Positions 44,396 through 56,600 of a DNA stretch of 64,000 bases are shown in pieces. The notes beneath the pieces were generated by a model. It searched no databases, was not told the DNA's origin, and saw only the letters and a list, made by a program, of their open reading frames with translations. Within the stretch, counting starts at the first letter, position 1, and each line of letters opens with the position of its first letter. Source of the DNA: Lagopus muta (lineage: Eukaryota; Chordata; Aves; Galliformes; Phasianidae). A program made the translations under genes and the position numbers. Location of the stretch: the NCBI RefSeq assembly GCF_023343835.1, contig NC_064438.1, forward strand, positions 21,472,077 through 21,536,076, read 5' to 3'.

Positions 44396-44401
44396 AATAA
44401 A
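44396..44401 (+). terminator. C11orf96 polyadenylation signal AATAAA
   Basis: Canonical hexamer 342 bp after the stop codon; cleavage is expected near 44420. Confidence 0.85.
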
Positions 44402-44420
44402 ATCCGATATATTTGCACAG

Positions 44421-47244
44421 TATCCCCGGGCCGTCCTTATTGCGGTGCCCTGCCCCCCTGCTGCTGCTGCCGCTCGCGGAGGTGCCGATGGGACGGAGAT
44501 GGGCTGCGGACTGACCTTACGCAACTTCGTTTGCTTTGTTAAGATGGTCGTGTTCGATTGGATTGATGCTTAAGGACTGCTTGGAACTGGCTGTGCCCAA
44601 AAGCTTTGCCGCAGACAGGCAGGTGTAGTTCGTGGCTCGGTGCATTGACTTTCTGCTCTTACCCGAGGGTTCCCGCCCCTCTTCCCTGCCCACAGCTGCA
44701 TAGTGCTGCGCACGGGTTCAGTACCCGGGGCCGATGTGGGCTCCTATAGCTGCCATCTAGTAGCGAGGGCTGAGATTCACCTGGAGCTGATGGGCAAAGG
44801 GTTTTAGTGCGGGACAAGTGAATTCTTTGGCACTTTGGGGTGCATGAGTGTTTGTGAGGCTTCCCAGTCTCTGATCATGTATTTCTCTGCAGAGCGAGAG
44901 GCAAATCACAGGGCCGGGAATCTCCGTGCCATAATTTCTCAGTCCAGTGGCAGCATCCCTGTGCTGACAGCTCCCCTGGGGCCCTGCAATCATCCCAGTT
45001 ACCGGGGTTACCCCAGGTGGTTATTGGAAGCTTCTGACCAATATCACTACAGTGAGAGGTGGAGAGGAGGTTCCTTGCATCCTACCTTCGGGTGCTGCCA
45101 CACTGATGCACCCCACGCTGCCGCTCCTCGGTGGCAGAGGTGCAGGTGATTGTGACAGATGGTGTGGTGTATGCAGCCTGGTGTGGTGTAATGACCCATA
45201 CAGCACGGGGAGCCATGCTCAGAGCTGCCTCTGCCTGGGAACTGAAGGACAGCAGTGGTGTGGGGAAGATTCCTTTGGGCCGGTCCTGCCACAACTTCTC
45301 TGAGTACCAGAAGAGTCTTACAGTATCCTGTGCAATGCGAGAGCCAGCCTGGCTGGGCAGGAGGGGTAAACTGTAAGCAGTAAGCTGTGCCCACAGTGTG
45401 TAAGCTCCAGCTTGCTCCCTCATCAGCCTGTGACCTCCAGCTGCCCTCAGTGCCCAACCCAGGACTGCTCTCTGCGCCTGTAGATCCAGCTTCAAGCAGC
45501 AGGGTGGTCAGAAACAATGCTTTTGAGAGACAGAACGGACTGGATGTTAATACAGAGGTAAGAATGCCAACCCAGTGGCTAGGCTGAATAAGTTCCTCTT
45601 CAGCAGTTCCTTGTTAACAACTTGCTGCTGCTTCTCAAAGCAAATGACATGCAAACAGGAGATGCCCAGGTGAAGGCTGGTGTTTCCCTTCCCAGCACTG
45701 CCCTGTGCAGCAGAGAAGCACAAAGTGCTTTAGCTCTGTCCCAAAGAGGCCACGCTGAGTGCCTGACCGCCTTGCTGTGAATTAAGAAGGTTCCTCTTGC
45801 CATGGTTTCTAGGACCGTGGACATCCATCCTGTAAGGGCTGCGAAACCACTGCATTAAATTCACTTCACTGAGACTGCTTCAAAGGCTGCTGAGGCTGCC
45901 ACCCGCTGCCCAGGCTGCAGACGTGGGCTGAGCATTCCGTTCCGTTCCATAGGCACACAGCCTAAAGCACCCAGAGGTGCTGTGTGGTAGAGCTGGGATG
46001 CAGCCAATGGGCACTGGCAGGCTGCGTGTGTGTGGGAGGGAGCGGGGAGCATGAGGAGAGAAAGAGCAGAGCAGAGCGCGTGGCCCTGGGCTTTCTGAGC
46101 TACACCAGCAAGGCCCTGAGCACAGCTCTGGTGCTGCCTCCAGCCGGCTTTGTGCCTCAGCGCCAGCTGCCTGAGCCTGTGAGCATGGAGCACAGCACCT
46201 CTGGGTATTTAATGAGTGCAATTAGTGTAACCGGTGCCAGGGGACAGGGAACTGTGCCTTAAAGCTGCACAGCTCCTAATTGTGGTGTCAGAGTCACATC
46301 GGTGCTTCTACTGTTGGAGAACCATCTTCAGGGCTATTGAGCCTGTGACCTGGGTCATTTTACCCTGGTGTTAGCATAGAGTCAGCTCCTGATTTTGGCT
46401 GTGGTGGTGCCAGCCTGGCTCTGGTCCCTTCTCCTTAGCAGCTTGAGCTTTGTGCTGATGTTTCTGAGCACGTTCACATGCTGGCATGAAATTCCGCAAT
46501 GTCCAGGGCACCTCTCAGCTTTGTATGCCCTGCAAATGTCTCTCAGGTGCACTGGGGAGCAGAGCCCCTGGAAGGACATGGGAAAGGGCTTTTCCTCGGC
46601 CACCGAGCACTGGTAGAGAGCAGCAGAAGACCTTTGAAGCAGAAGACTGCTTTGGAACACAGATGAGTAAAGTCCGCCTGAGTCTGATTTCAAACAAAAC
46701 AAGATTGGCTGCAGTAATTTACAGCTCTGTCTTGAACAGGGATTCTTTGTTTGGAAATACTTGCATCGAAGATGTTGAAGTTATTTATTAGGAGTTGGTG
46801 AAAGGGAAGTTTTCTTCCTTGGCTTGATTTAAAACCCTGTTGTTGTGGAAGATTTCCCTGCCTGTGAAGAAAATGACCTTTCTTGGGCAGGAGGGAAGGG
46901 GACTGGCAAAAAGGCAGTGAGGGAGGGGGAGAACACAGCTCACTTGTGGAATGGCTCTTGGCTAGCGCAGAGCTGCATGAATGATGTTTATGTGCTTGTT
47001 ACTTTTAGTCCTGGCTTCTGGCAAGTCTGTGTTTTCCCTTTGAGAAATGCTTGGAGGTCCTGACCGTGCTTGTTAAGGACCCATTTCTGCCTCTTTTCAC
47101 AGCAGCCTTGAATGGCTGAGGGAACTTGAGCTTTGCTCTCCAGCCAGCTCCAGGGAAAAGCAGCAAGGCAGAACAGCTTTTTCACCGTATCTGAAGTAAA
47201 GGCAAACTAAAGTGTGGGGAGAGGAAGCATGGGAGGGAAGAACA
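44421..47244. other. Gene-free stretch after C11orf96
   Basis: Moderately GC-rich unique-looking sequence. The ORFs present on both strands (up to 156 codons) overlap each other and show no recognisable family. Apart from the CTCF-like motif at 44750 nothing was identified. Confidence 0.55.
44750..44763 (-). promoter_or_regulatory. CTCF-like motif downstream of C11orf96
   Basis: The minus strand reads CTACTAGATGGCAG, one mismatch from CCACYAGRKGGCRG. It lies about 330 bp past the C11orf96 poly(A) site and is oriented toward the forward motif at 20533. Confidence 0.45.
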
Positions 47245-47790
47245 TAGAATCATAGAAAGGCTTGGATTGGAAGAGACCTTAAAGATTATGTAGTCCCAAC
47301 CCCCTGCCACGTGCAGGGCTGCCTCCCACCAGATCAGGCTGCAGATCCAAGCTGGCTTTGAATGTCTTCAGAGATCAGGCACCCACAATCTCTCTAGGCA
47401 ACCTGTGCCTCACCACTCTCTGAGTAAAGAATTTCCCCCTAACATCTAACCTAAATTTCTGCTCTTTTAGTTTAAAACCATCCCTATCACTATTAGACCA
47501 TGCAAAAAGTAGTCTGTCCTCCTTCTGGGTATAAGCTGGTTCCAGATTTCATCCACCAGAAATCCAAGTTCCTCCCCACAGTGTTGTTCTCAAAGAGCGT
47601 TTCTCCCAGTCTGTGCTAATAGTTGGTATTGCCCCAACCCAAGTGCAGCACCTTGCACTTGGCCTTGTTAAACCCCATTAGGTTCACATGGATCCACTTT
47701 TCAAGCTTGTCCAGTTCCTTCTAGATTAAATCCCTTCCTTCTATTGTATCGACTGCACCACTAGGCTTGGCGGTGAAAATACCCGGCCTC
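47245..47790 (-). mobile_element. CR1 LINE fragment, antisense
   Basis: This starts with 'agaatcatagaaaggcttgg' and continues through 'cccaaccccctgccacgtgc', 'cctcaccactctctgagtaa' and 'gtgcagcaccttgcacttgg' to 'cttgtccagttccttctaga'. This is the antisense CR1 3' region extending into ORF2. It is 5'-truncated and diverged. Confidence 0.92.
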
Positions 47791-50589
47791 TGAGAGAAGC
47801 TGCATGTGGCCATTCTGCTATGGGACAGTCAGCTCTGGGTGACCTGCCATGGGGAGCACCCAGGGATCCAGGGAAACGAGTTGCAGTGTTGCCTGCTTAT
47901 TCTAATTAGGAAGCGTATCGACGTTTTGCTGTGGCATTCTTGTTTGCTTCCCAAAATAAACATTAGACTTACCAATCAGCTCCTCCCTTTCCCAGAAAAC
48001 CAGTCCCAAATAACCAATCTGCTAGCTTTAGGAGTTCAACTATTAATTTTATGACTATGTCTACGTTGGTAAAGTGTCCCTATGTGTTTTTATCATACAG
48101 ATGAAGCAGGGAAGAGACAAAACTGCCCAGATTTCTGCCTGGCTTTAAATGCAGCACTAGGTTTAGGATTGCAGGCTGGGAGAGCTGATGAGGTAGACAG
48201 CAAACTAATGAGAATTGTCATTGAACTTCATACATATTTGGCAAATGACTGCAAGGGGGCATGGATGCTAATGCTATGGGCTAGAATCTGCTGCTGGAAA
48301 CTTGTCTGAACGTGTTGAATGAAGGAAGCTCACTAGGAATTCTTTGGCCATTCTTCGGAATGGGGAAGAAAAAGAATCCTCAGGGAGGATAAGGCAGTAT
48401 CAGAAAAACTGTTTTTCTGTGTTGGTTCACTTAGTTCCAAAAAAAGGTACATCAACAAAGGCATCTGTGTTTCCTACTGCAGGATGGAGATGTAATAGTG
48501 TGGGGCCTTACAGTTCAGAAAATAAAATGAGGGTAGGAGAGAGTTGCAGAAATTCTTGAACAGCTTGAGAAGATGAGGAACTTGTTCATGATTTCTGAGA
48601 ATACAGGGCTGGAGCTCCATATGAGTTAGCAGACAGCAGGTTTAGGGCAAACAAAAGGAAAGACTTTTCTTCTACAGTGAACAGTGGAATCATACTTCAC
48701 TCCTCATCCTCCCATGTCTGTGTCCCTATGGATGTGTGCTCCATCTCTTGCCCTCTGCTCGATGCCTGCCTAAACATCTGGGGGCTTATCTCCAAGTGAG
48801 CATCAGCATCATCTCCAGAACGCAGCCAGATAATGCAGGAGAAGTTGGGTGCCAGCATACAATTCCTTTCCAAATGCCGTGTTAGCTCTGCTGCAGAAAA
48901 TGGCTCTTTCTGGAGGCAGCAGGGTTAGCATTTCAGGGGGCACGGTTATGAAAATAAGACGAATGTCCAAATAAAAATAATTGGGCCGAATTTTGCAATG
49001 ACTAAATAACTCCACTCAGTAAATGGAATTATACTGAGCAAAGAATAAATCACTCCAGCATTTGGCTCCAGGTCCACTGCTGGAGCCCGGACAATAATAA
49101 CAGGTAGACTGGGATTATGCATGAAAAGCCAGGGTTGTGCTTTTCCCTGCTGTTACCAAGTGTGCGGTGCCTATTTTTGTTGAGTATGTCTCCAGCTCAC
49201 GTACAGCGAGCTGGAAGCTCCTGTCGCCATGTGATGCCCCCACTTCCCGCACAAATGAACCCATGCACGTACACAAGGCCGTGGCTGGGCCTCGCAATGG
49301 CCTGACGTGTTTCCTGCTGCTTATCTGCGGGCTGGGCCAGGCCTGCCAGGCATGTAGGCTCCAACGGTGCTCATGCTTTGGGTTTCCAGGTCCTGTTGCT
49401 CAGCTCTCACAGGCACTGCCCCTGCCTGAGCCTCCAGGCGGTTCTTTTAGGGTGCTGTTGGGAATTTTATTTAATGCTGTCACAGTTAGGAAATGCCAGG
49501 GCTCCCTTGTCAGTCCCCTGGTATTTGGGAGGCTTCTGCTTCCCACTTGCCCTCGAGGCTTCTGTGGCCTTGCTGTGCTGGGAGTAGGGCTGCTGGAGGT
49601 GGAAAGCAGCCTCTTTTGGCCGTGCTCCTCAGGATAGAAATATGGTTGAGAAGCTGCTTAGCTCAGCCCTCCCCCAGTGCATTTTTGTTGTGAAGCGGTT
49701 TTGTTGGAGCTCCCAGCTCTGGCCCAAAGAAGCCAAGTGCTGCTCCCCACCTCAGTACTCTCTGTCCATCACACACTGTTCTGCTCTTCTGCCATTGCCC
49801 CAAGGTGAACAAACTGCAAAGAAAGCCATAACTCCACTTAATGCTCACGCTGCCTGCCCCAGCCCTCCTTGCACTCACAGCTCTGATCTATCACACGGAG
49901 CTGCCTGCCTTCATAACCCCAGCACACTCACGTTTTCCATTTTGCTATCTCTCCTTTGACCCAATACATGCTCAAGCAGGTCAGCGTGTCAGACCCAGCA
50001 AATACATCCCCACTTCCAAAACAGTTGTTATTTTTACCATCTGCCCCTGCTTGCTGGTAGGATGGGTCTGAAGGCAGAGCTCATGGCTGCATCCCACTTG
50101 CACTGTTTGGCCACAGCATCTGTCCTGCATCAGAGTGGGGGCATCATGTGAGCTGTCTGAGTGAGGGACCCCTCTGAAGTCAGATTTTGAAATTTTGGGT
50201 TTTTTTTTTTTTGCCAGGAGGACAACCATTTTCCAGAAGGGGACTGTTTTTACTTCTCTTCCTGTCAGGCTCCAAAAGCTGCTGCTGGTTTCAGCCAAGT
50301 GCCCACACGTGGGTATGAGGGCAGAAGCACAGGAGGAGATGCATGATGCTGCACACCGGCACAAGCAGCTGTCAGGGGTAACCTTTTAAACTGCTCACGT
50401 AAAAATCATTCCAGTGCCTCTGTCAGAGTTTTCAGGCTTCTTATGTGCATTGGTAAGACATCTTATTTAATGCTGTTATGATGAGGAAGTGGCAGGGCCC
50501 CATGTGGGCAGGAGGATGGAGGACCTGATTGCACGCGAGCCTCTGGTCTTGGCACGGGGCACCGGTGACATGAGCCCACCTCCATCCTC
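47791..50589. other. Intergenic stretch with an AT-rich candidate conserved block
   Basis: No gene was recognised. The block at about 48930-49080 is distinctly AT-rich with homeobox/MEF2-like words (AAATAAAAATAATTGGG) and looks like conserved non-coding DNA. A T12 run occurs at 50201. Confidence 0.5.
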
Positions 50590-50700
50590 TCTGTACCCCC
50601 TTCAGGTGTTACAGACATTGACAAGATCCCCCTGAGCCTTCTCTTGTCCAGGCCAAAGTCCCAGCTCTTTCAGCCTCTCCTATTGGAGAACTGAGTTTTC
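50590..50700 (-). mobile_element. CR1 LINE internal fragment, antisense
   Basis: 'gagccttctcttgtccaggc' followed by 'cccagctctttcagcctctc' is the inverse of the CR1 segment seen in sense at 3340-3385. It is short and diverged. Confidence 0.65.
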
Positions 50701-52428
50701 CACCCTGTTACAAGGCCAGCACCACCTTGGCTGGGACTTCATACTGCTGCCTCTGCCAGTTTTGGGGCTGCCTGGCTGCTGCACCATGCAGTTTTGCTCT
50801 TTCAGCTCTTCGTCAGCATTGCAGGATGTCTTTGCCCCTATGCTGCCTTGCTACCAGGCAGTGCACGTATAGACCTGGCTATATATAAACGAGCAGGGTT
50901 AGAGATCTATTTTTAGCCTTTCTCAGAATATTCCCCTTGCTATGCATTTCTTGCCACTGACTTCTCATCCTGCCTCCTTGATGCAGGAGCCCTCTGAGGT
51001 GAGAGCTGCCAGCCCAGGGGCCAGGGCAGAGACACAGAGACACAGAGTGCAGAGGTACGGGACAGTTACCTGGTATGTCTGCCAACAGGAGCTCAATTGC
51101 CCTATGCTGGTGCATATGTTGAGATGTATCCTGTTATGCCTCAAACATTTTAGGAGAGCCATCACAGCAGTGAAGAATGAAGTGCTTCCCCGTGGGTGGT
51201 ACAGCAGGCAAGTTGTGAGCATTTGCCTCTTGCATTGGTTTTCCACCTTGGAAGAGTTGGCTGCGTCAATGCTGCTGCATGAGCTGGCTGCACATGAGCA
51301 TGCAGGGGTTGGCCTGGAGAGGACATTTGTTTGGGAGGTTCTCCTTCCCACTTCAGTCACTTGCTCTGGTCTCTGGTGGCAAAGCTGTGCCTCAGGGATG
51401 TTCTGCCTTGAAGGACCCCCCAGGCTGGCACCCTGGCCAGTCCTGTGTGCAGGGAGGGCTGCCATCGTGCAGGTACTCGTGATGATTCATGGCACAGTAA
51501 TGCCTGCATTCCTGGTTCCGCAGTGGAACTGTAAATCTCCTGCTATTTGTTGTTTGTTTTTGTTTGTTTTTTATTGTTACTGTTTTTGAGGGGTTTTGTT
51601 GTTGTTGTTTTTCTTTACTATCTTGGCTCCTGGAAGCCTCTGGTCTGGCAAGAATCTCTGCTTTTGCTTTTATAACACTTCCCACTCTTCCTGTCTATGG
51701 CAAGAAGAAGCTTGGAAATGGGATTCCAGTATTCTCCATAGGCTAGGGGAAAGAGAGGGGACATGCATCAACTATTAGGACCTAAGTATAACTTTTCAGC
51801 AGTCTTATCTTGGAGGGAGTCCGTGTGGGAACATGGGGGCCTCACTGCAGGAGAGCAATCGTAGCTCTTTTCTCACAGTGATGATGGATGGTCTGAAGGG
51901 GGAACTGCTCTGCCTGTAGAAGGTTGGGGAATATTTGTAGGATTCTTTTTGTTTGTAATGCATGATAATCTTGTCCTTGAGAACCTTTTCCTAGAAGCTC
52001 AACCATAAAAATCGTGTGACCCAGTAACAGGCTAGTTTGTCTGCCTATTACCAGTGCTCTTATTTACACAACCTCTGATAATTTTTGTGCCACTTGCAAG
52101 ACAAAGATTATTACTGCTGCCATGAAACCTCAATGTCACACAGCATTTGAGCTAAGCAGCAAGGAGCATCATCAGCTGGTCCTGTCCCCCAGCAGCAGAA
52201 TATGCATGCAGGGATCATGCAGCCCTGGTAGGTCTAATGGCCATAGCAGCATCCCCTGATGAATCCATGAGAATGTGCATCTATGGAGTGGATGGCTCTG
52301 AGAGCTGCCCAGGTGGAAAAACCTTTTGCCAGATGAAAAACTTTTTGATTACAGCCCCTTCAGAAGACAAGTTTCAGCGTATCATCAGTATTTTTGACAA
52401 TAGGTGTCAAACAGGTTTTGTAACAACA
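50701..52428. other. Intergenic stretch without recognised features
   Basis: Contains the longest open frame of the right arm (215 codons, 50942-51589, + strand). It has no resemblance to a known protein and a largely open antisense frame, so it is not called as a gene. A GTT-rich simple region lies at 51591-51612. Confidence 0.5.
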
Positions 52429-52720
52429 GAATCACAGAATCACAGAATAGCCAGGGTTGGAAAGGACTTCAAGGATCATGAATCTCCAACCCCCCTGCCA
52501 CATGCAGGGCCACAACCTCACCATTTAATACTGGACCAGGGGCCCATCCAACCTGGCCTTGAACACCTCCAGGGACGGGGCATCCACAACCTCTCTGGGA
52601 AGCCTGTTCTAGCACTTCACTGCTCTCATAATAAAGAACTTCCCCTGACATTCAACCTAAATCTTCCCTCTGTCAACTTAAAACCATTTCCCCTTGTCCT
52701 GCTGTTATCTACCCTTTCAA
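52429..52720 (-). mobile_element. CR1 LINE fragment, antisense
   Basis: This starts with doubled 'aatcacag' units, then 'ccagggttggaaaggacttc', 'atgcagggccacaacctcac' and 'cttgaacacctccagggacg'. It ends at 'ccttgtcctgctgttatcta'. It is closely similar to the 25466-25762 copy. Confidence 0.92.
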
Positions 52721-52769
52721 ACAACCGTTTGCCGTTATCTACCCCTTTCAACAACCCTTTGTATCTACC
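52705..52769. repeat. Short tandem duplication at a CR1 edge
   Basis: The unit GTTATCTACCCTTTCAAACA with its following bases (about 31 bp) is repeated almost exactly in tandem, with a third partial copy (TATCTACCC). Confidence 0.75.
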
Positions 52770-53565
52770 CATCTTATGAACGTTGCATCTCTGTGACTTT
52801 ATTACAGTTAGCTAAAAGGAAATGGAAAACCAACTGCATTCCATATTCCTTCTTCTTTACAGGAGTCATTGTGGCTTTCACAGTGACATCTGCATTTTTT
52901 CTGCTCTGTCGTCTCTGGGATTCCAAGTTACCCATGTGGCAGTACAGGATTTTAATTCTCACCTGTCTGCACCCATCATTTAGAAAGGGAAATTTCAATT
53001 CCTGTTTGGAAGGGCTGCAGTATATCAGCAGATGAATGTGAGTCCAGTGCAGTGATCCACAAGCTGCAAATCTGTGCCAAAAGGAGGACTCCATATGAGA
53101 TGGGTGTGTTGCTTTTCCATGGTCAGCAGTGAACCCATGCTACTGGTGCCAAATCCCAGGCTCCCTGGCTCCATTTTGTGGGAGGAAGGGGCAAAGAACT
53201 GGAGAAGCCTTGGGTCTGAATTTTGGCCAGGACTTGTTCGCTGCTCCCACCAACAGCGCCCCAAGTGCTAATTATAGACCTCTCATTCTGCTTCGGTCAG
53301 GGCAAATGACAAAGTGGGGTGAAACCCAAAATAAGCAGCCCTCAGAATAGTTCTCTCCACCTCTTCCTGCTAGTGGCATTGCTGAACAAGACTTCTTGCT
53401 CCCCTTCAGACAGGCTCTCAGAGGTTATTTTAATCCATCTTTTAGTTGCAAATAGCGTTTATCAGAATAAGCTTGGGCTGGATGCCAACTCCTTCAGATT
53501 TTTGACTGCCCAGAGGGGAAAGTCTCTGAAAAATAACTGACTGTGCTCCTACTGCGTGTTCTCCG

Positions 53566-53605
53566 CCCCCCCCCCCCCCCCCCATTTCCCCCCCCCACTC
53601 CCCCC
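53566..53605. repeat. C-tract (C18-ATTT-C9-ACT-C6)
   Basis: Three long cytosine runs occur within 40 bp: 53566-53583, 53588-53596 and 53600-53605. The complementary strand is a strong G-quadruplex candidate. The exact run length is likely to vary between individuals and assemblies. Confidence 0.9.
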
Positions 53606-56600
53606 GGGAGGCTTTGGGGACATAATAAGGAAAGATTCCTCTGATGGAACAGAGCTCGGGAACCAGGCTTTGCTTACAGCTAGTGATTCCCCTGTCATCA
53701 GCACTTGTTCCCAGGAATCAGAGCTCCTGCTCCTGTCACCGGTGTCAGTGTTTTCAGATTCAGCTTAGTAGTCATTAGGAGGCAGGAAGGGGGTGGGAAA
53801 AAGGTTACATATCCACTCATTTTCCGGTCACTGGTGGGAGTGTGACCCTGGCTGGCTGGATCCCATAGCCACTCAGTGGTCTGCAGTGCCTTTGCAGTCT
53901 TTGCTGAGTTCACAAACTGTTCAAAGTTACGTTTTAGAAAATATTGAGCACTAATTGGCATTCCCAGGAAAGCAGCCAGGAGTGGGCCATGAAGATTGAA
54001 CTCCCAGTTTCACTGAGGGCATTTTGATAATGGGCAGCATATGGGCAGCTTGCCCTACTGCTTCAGCTCAGTGCTCTGGCTTGGGCTCTGGGGCTGTGAT
54101 CTTTCAACAGTACTAAATCAGTTTCAAAATATCCTAAGAGTAGTATGTGTGGTGGTGGCCTACTGCCTGCTGTCTCTGGGCAGGAGGAGACAGGCAAAGG
54201 AAAAGATCTGACAGGAGGATGGAGATACCACCAGAGGTCTGGGGACCGAGAGAGGTTGGCACAGGAGAAATTAAGGAATGTACTGATACATTTGCAATGT
54301 CTTGTTGTCCTGCACCATTTGCTAGAATGACTCTGAAGACCGTTTGGACTGATCTTGACCTGCTGATATCTCAGTATGCAAGACCAGGACTTTGAAATGC
54401 AGGTCAAAAGAGCACTGTGAGAAAGCTCTGTGCAGAAGGCCTGTTGAGGGTGTGATATTTAATGTGGAACAGCAGCAGGCTGCACTGAGGAAAACTGCTG
54501 TACTCCAAGAATACAATGGTACCTTCCATTTTGCTCTCTCACCTGCTACCTAAGATCCAACTGCATATTGCATCAGATGTGTTAATATGTAGACAGAAGC
54601 CAGCCTTCAAACAGCCAGGCTTTTTCCCATTGGCTGTAGCCAAAAGAGAGGAAGGGACACGGGGCTGGAGGCGAGCAGCCAGCATGCGTGCCACTATTCT
54701 GAGCTGAAGGCTGACTGGGCCATCCATGTGCCTTCTGCTCGCCTTCATCAGTGTGCCATCAGCATAGTGTGACCTGGGCACTGCTGTCTGAAAAATGCCT
54801 GTAGATGCGTCCCACTGGTTGTGTGACATCCTCTCAGCTCCAGCAGGGCGGTTATGCTTCTAAGTGAAATACTTCACCTTATTTGTGTGAGGCTCCCAGT
54901 GAAAACTGAATGTTGGCCTCATTCCGCAGCTCCTGTCAGCTCTGCTTCACTCGTTGTTCCCACAGACATCTCTGGATGCCGAGTGGGAAGCCTTCAGGCA
55001 CTGCTGAGAGAAGAGTGCAGGCTGACTCACACTGGGGTGCTCCTGCTCGCTGCTTGAGCACTGATTTGTTTATCATGAGGCTGGAAGAGTTTTGCTCTGC
55101 TGAGCGGCACCATGCTTGCCTTCCCTGCCTGTGCTCCCTGCAGTGCTTCTGGATGGATCTTTAACAGAAAAACCTGATCTGCATCCTGCAAGTGGCTCTG
55201 CAGTGATGCTGCAGCCTCAAGTGGGAAACCCTGATAGCGCTTCCTCCTGGCATGGGATACAGCAGCTGTCCCAGGCCATAGCTGCACCACTGAAGGCAGC
55301 AGGGATGCAGTCCCTATCTTTGGATCCAGCCCCATCCATGGGGACACCAGCACCAAGGTTCAACAAACAGCAGAGGGGAGGGCATCTCCCCGCAGGTGTG
55401 GCAGGGAGCTGGAGGGAGCAGAGGACACCCTTCTATCTCGAGCTCTCGAACATGCTGTCCTGGCTGTAGGCACAGCACAGAGGCTGGGGGCAAAGTTTGT
55501 TCTCTCCCTGCCAGCCCTGAGCTTCACTTGGCATTTGCTTTCCCACAGCCTCCTCCTTCACCCTCTTGTGTAAGGCACTTGGACCGAGCACTCTTTTGGA
55601 TGGGCTTCAAGAGACCTTTTAAGGTTGTGGAGTTTTTGCTTTATAGCTGCAATTTACTGGTAAAAGTTGCCTGAATTATGCAGGCTTCACACAGTGAAAC
55701 AGGTTCAAGTGCCTCTATTTTTAGTACAGTTCAAGACAAGTGCAAGGGTTGCTGTCTGCTCCTCACTGTCGCCTCACCACCTCCACCAGCACTCTGCCCA
55801 TCAGGCTGCTCAATGGCACTACTGGGTCTCAAAGAGACCATAACCTGCTTCTTCAGAACCACACTGAGCTAATCACTTCTCCTGGTTTGTCACAAGGAGC
55901 TGAGGAGCCATTACCTGCAAGTCCTGGCTGCTGTGCCACAGCACGGGCCTTTAGCAGACTGATGGCTGAGCATGTGAGAGGCAAATGTAACGTGTGAGTA
56001 CTGAGGGCGTGTGTGCTGTTTATGTAGCCATGTGCTTATGCATAACGCTTTGAAAATACTTAAAACACAAATTCCTGGATGTGAAGAGCCGTAATTGAAA
56101 AGCCATTTGCAATCATAACAACAACTACAGCTGACCTGAGGATATGTTAACTGTGGTAGAGTTCCTCACACCGACAGCTGTTTATATAAAGCGTGTATAT
56201 GCTCTCCCTCTGTTTTATATACAAATTCATGTGGCATCCATCCCAGGAAGCTCGTGAGAGAAGTTTGGCCCTGCAGGATGCTGGCTGCAACACAGTGGGA
56301 ATGGCTGTGCGACCTCTCTAAAGACAGTGACTATCCTGCTGCGATAGCCTCTACCTGAATGGCTTCTCCTCATTTGACTCTGGTTCTGCAGATGTGAAAT
56401 AACCCCATGGTGCCCTGGGAAGAGGCAGGAATGATAAGCCAGGCTTCAGGATGTCAAGCGCACACACACAGGTGTCCCCATCCCAGCCTCAGCCCACCTG
56501 CTGCTACCTGCTCATAGGCTGAAAGGAAGGAACCACTAATTGGCCACCTTGTAAGCCTCTGCTCAGAGGGAAGTGTTTGCAGGCTCAGCAACGGCTGTAA

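Larger units (their letters stand above)
44055..44420 (+). other. C11orf96: C11orf96 3' UTR with AU-rich elements
   Basis: It contains an internal A23 tract (44230-44252) and two ATTTA pentamers, one in TATTTATTT at 44312-44320 and one at 44325-44329. The poly(A) signal AATAAA is at 44396-44401. The AU-rich elements fit a short-lived, inducible mRNA, which is an inference. Confidence 0.8.

Noticed and set aside
49137-49637. 166-codon + strand ORF
   Set aside because: Low-complexity Leu/Cys/Gly-rich translation with overlapping ORFs in another frame; no family resemblance.
50942-51589. 215-codon + strand ORF
   Set aside because: No known domain, no conserved motif, a long antisense ORF over much of the same DNA, and no promoter or poly(A) signal placed to serve it. 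Compatible with chance in GC-richer sequence.
52237-52779. 180-codon + strand ORF
   Set aside because: Its second half is antisense CR1 sequence. The first half has no recognisable homology.
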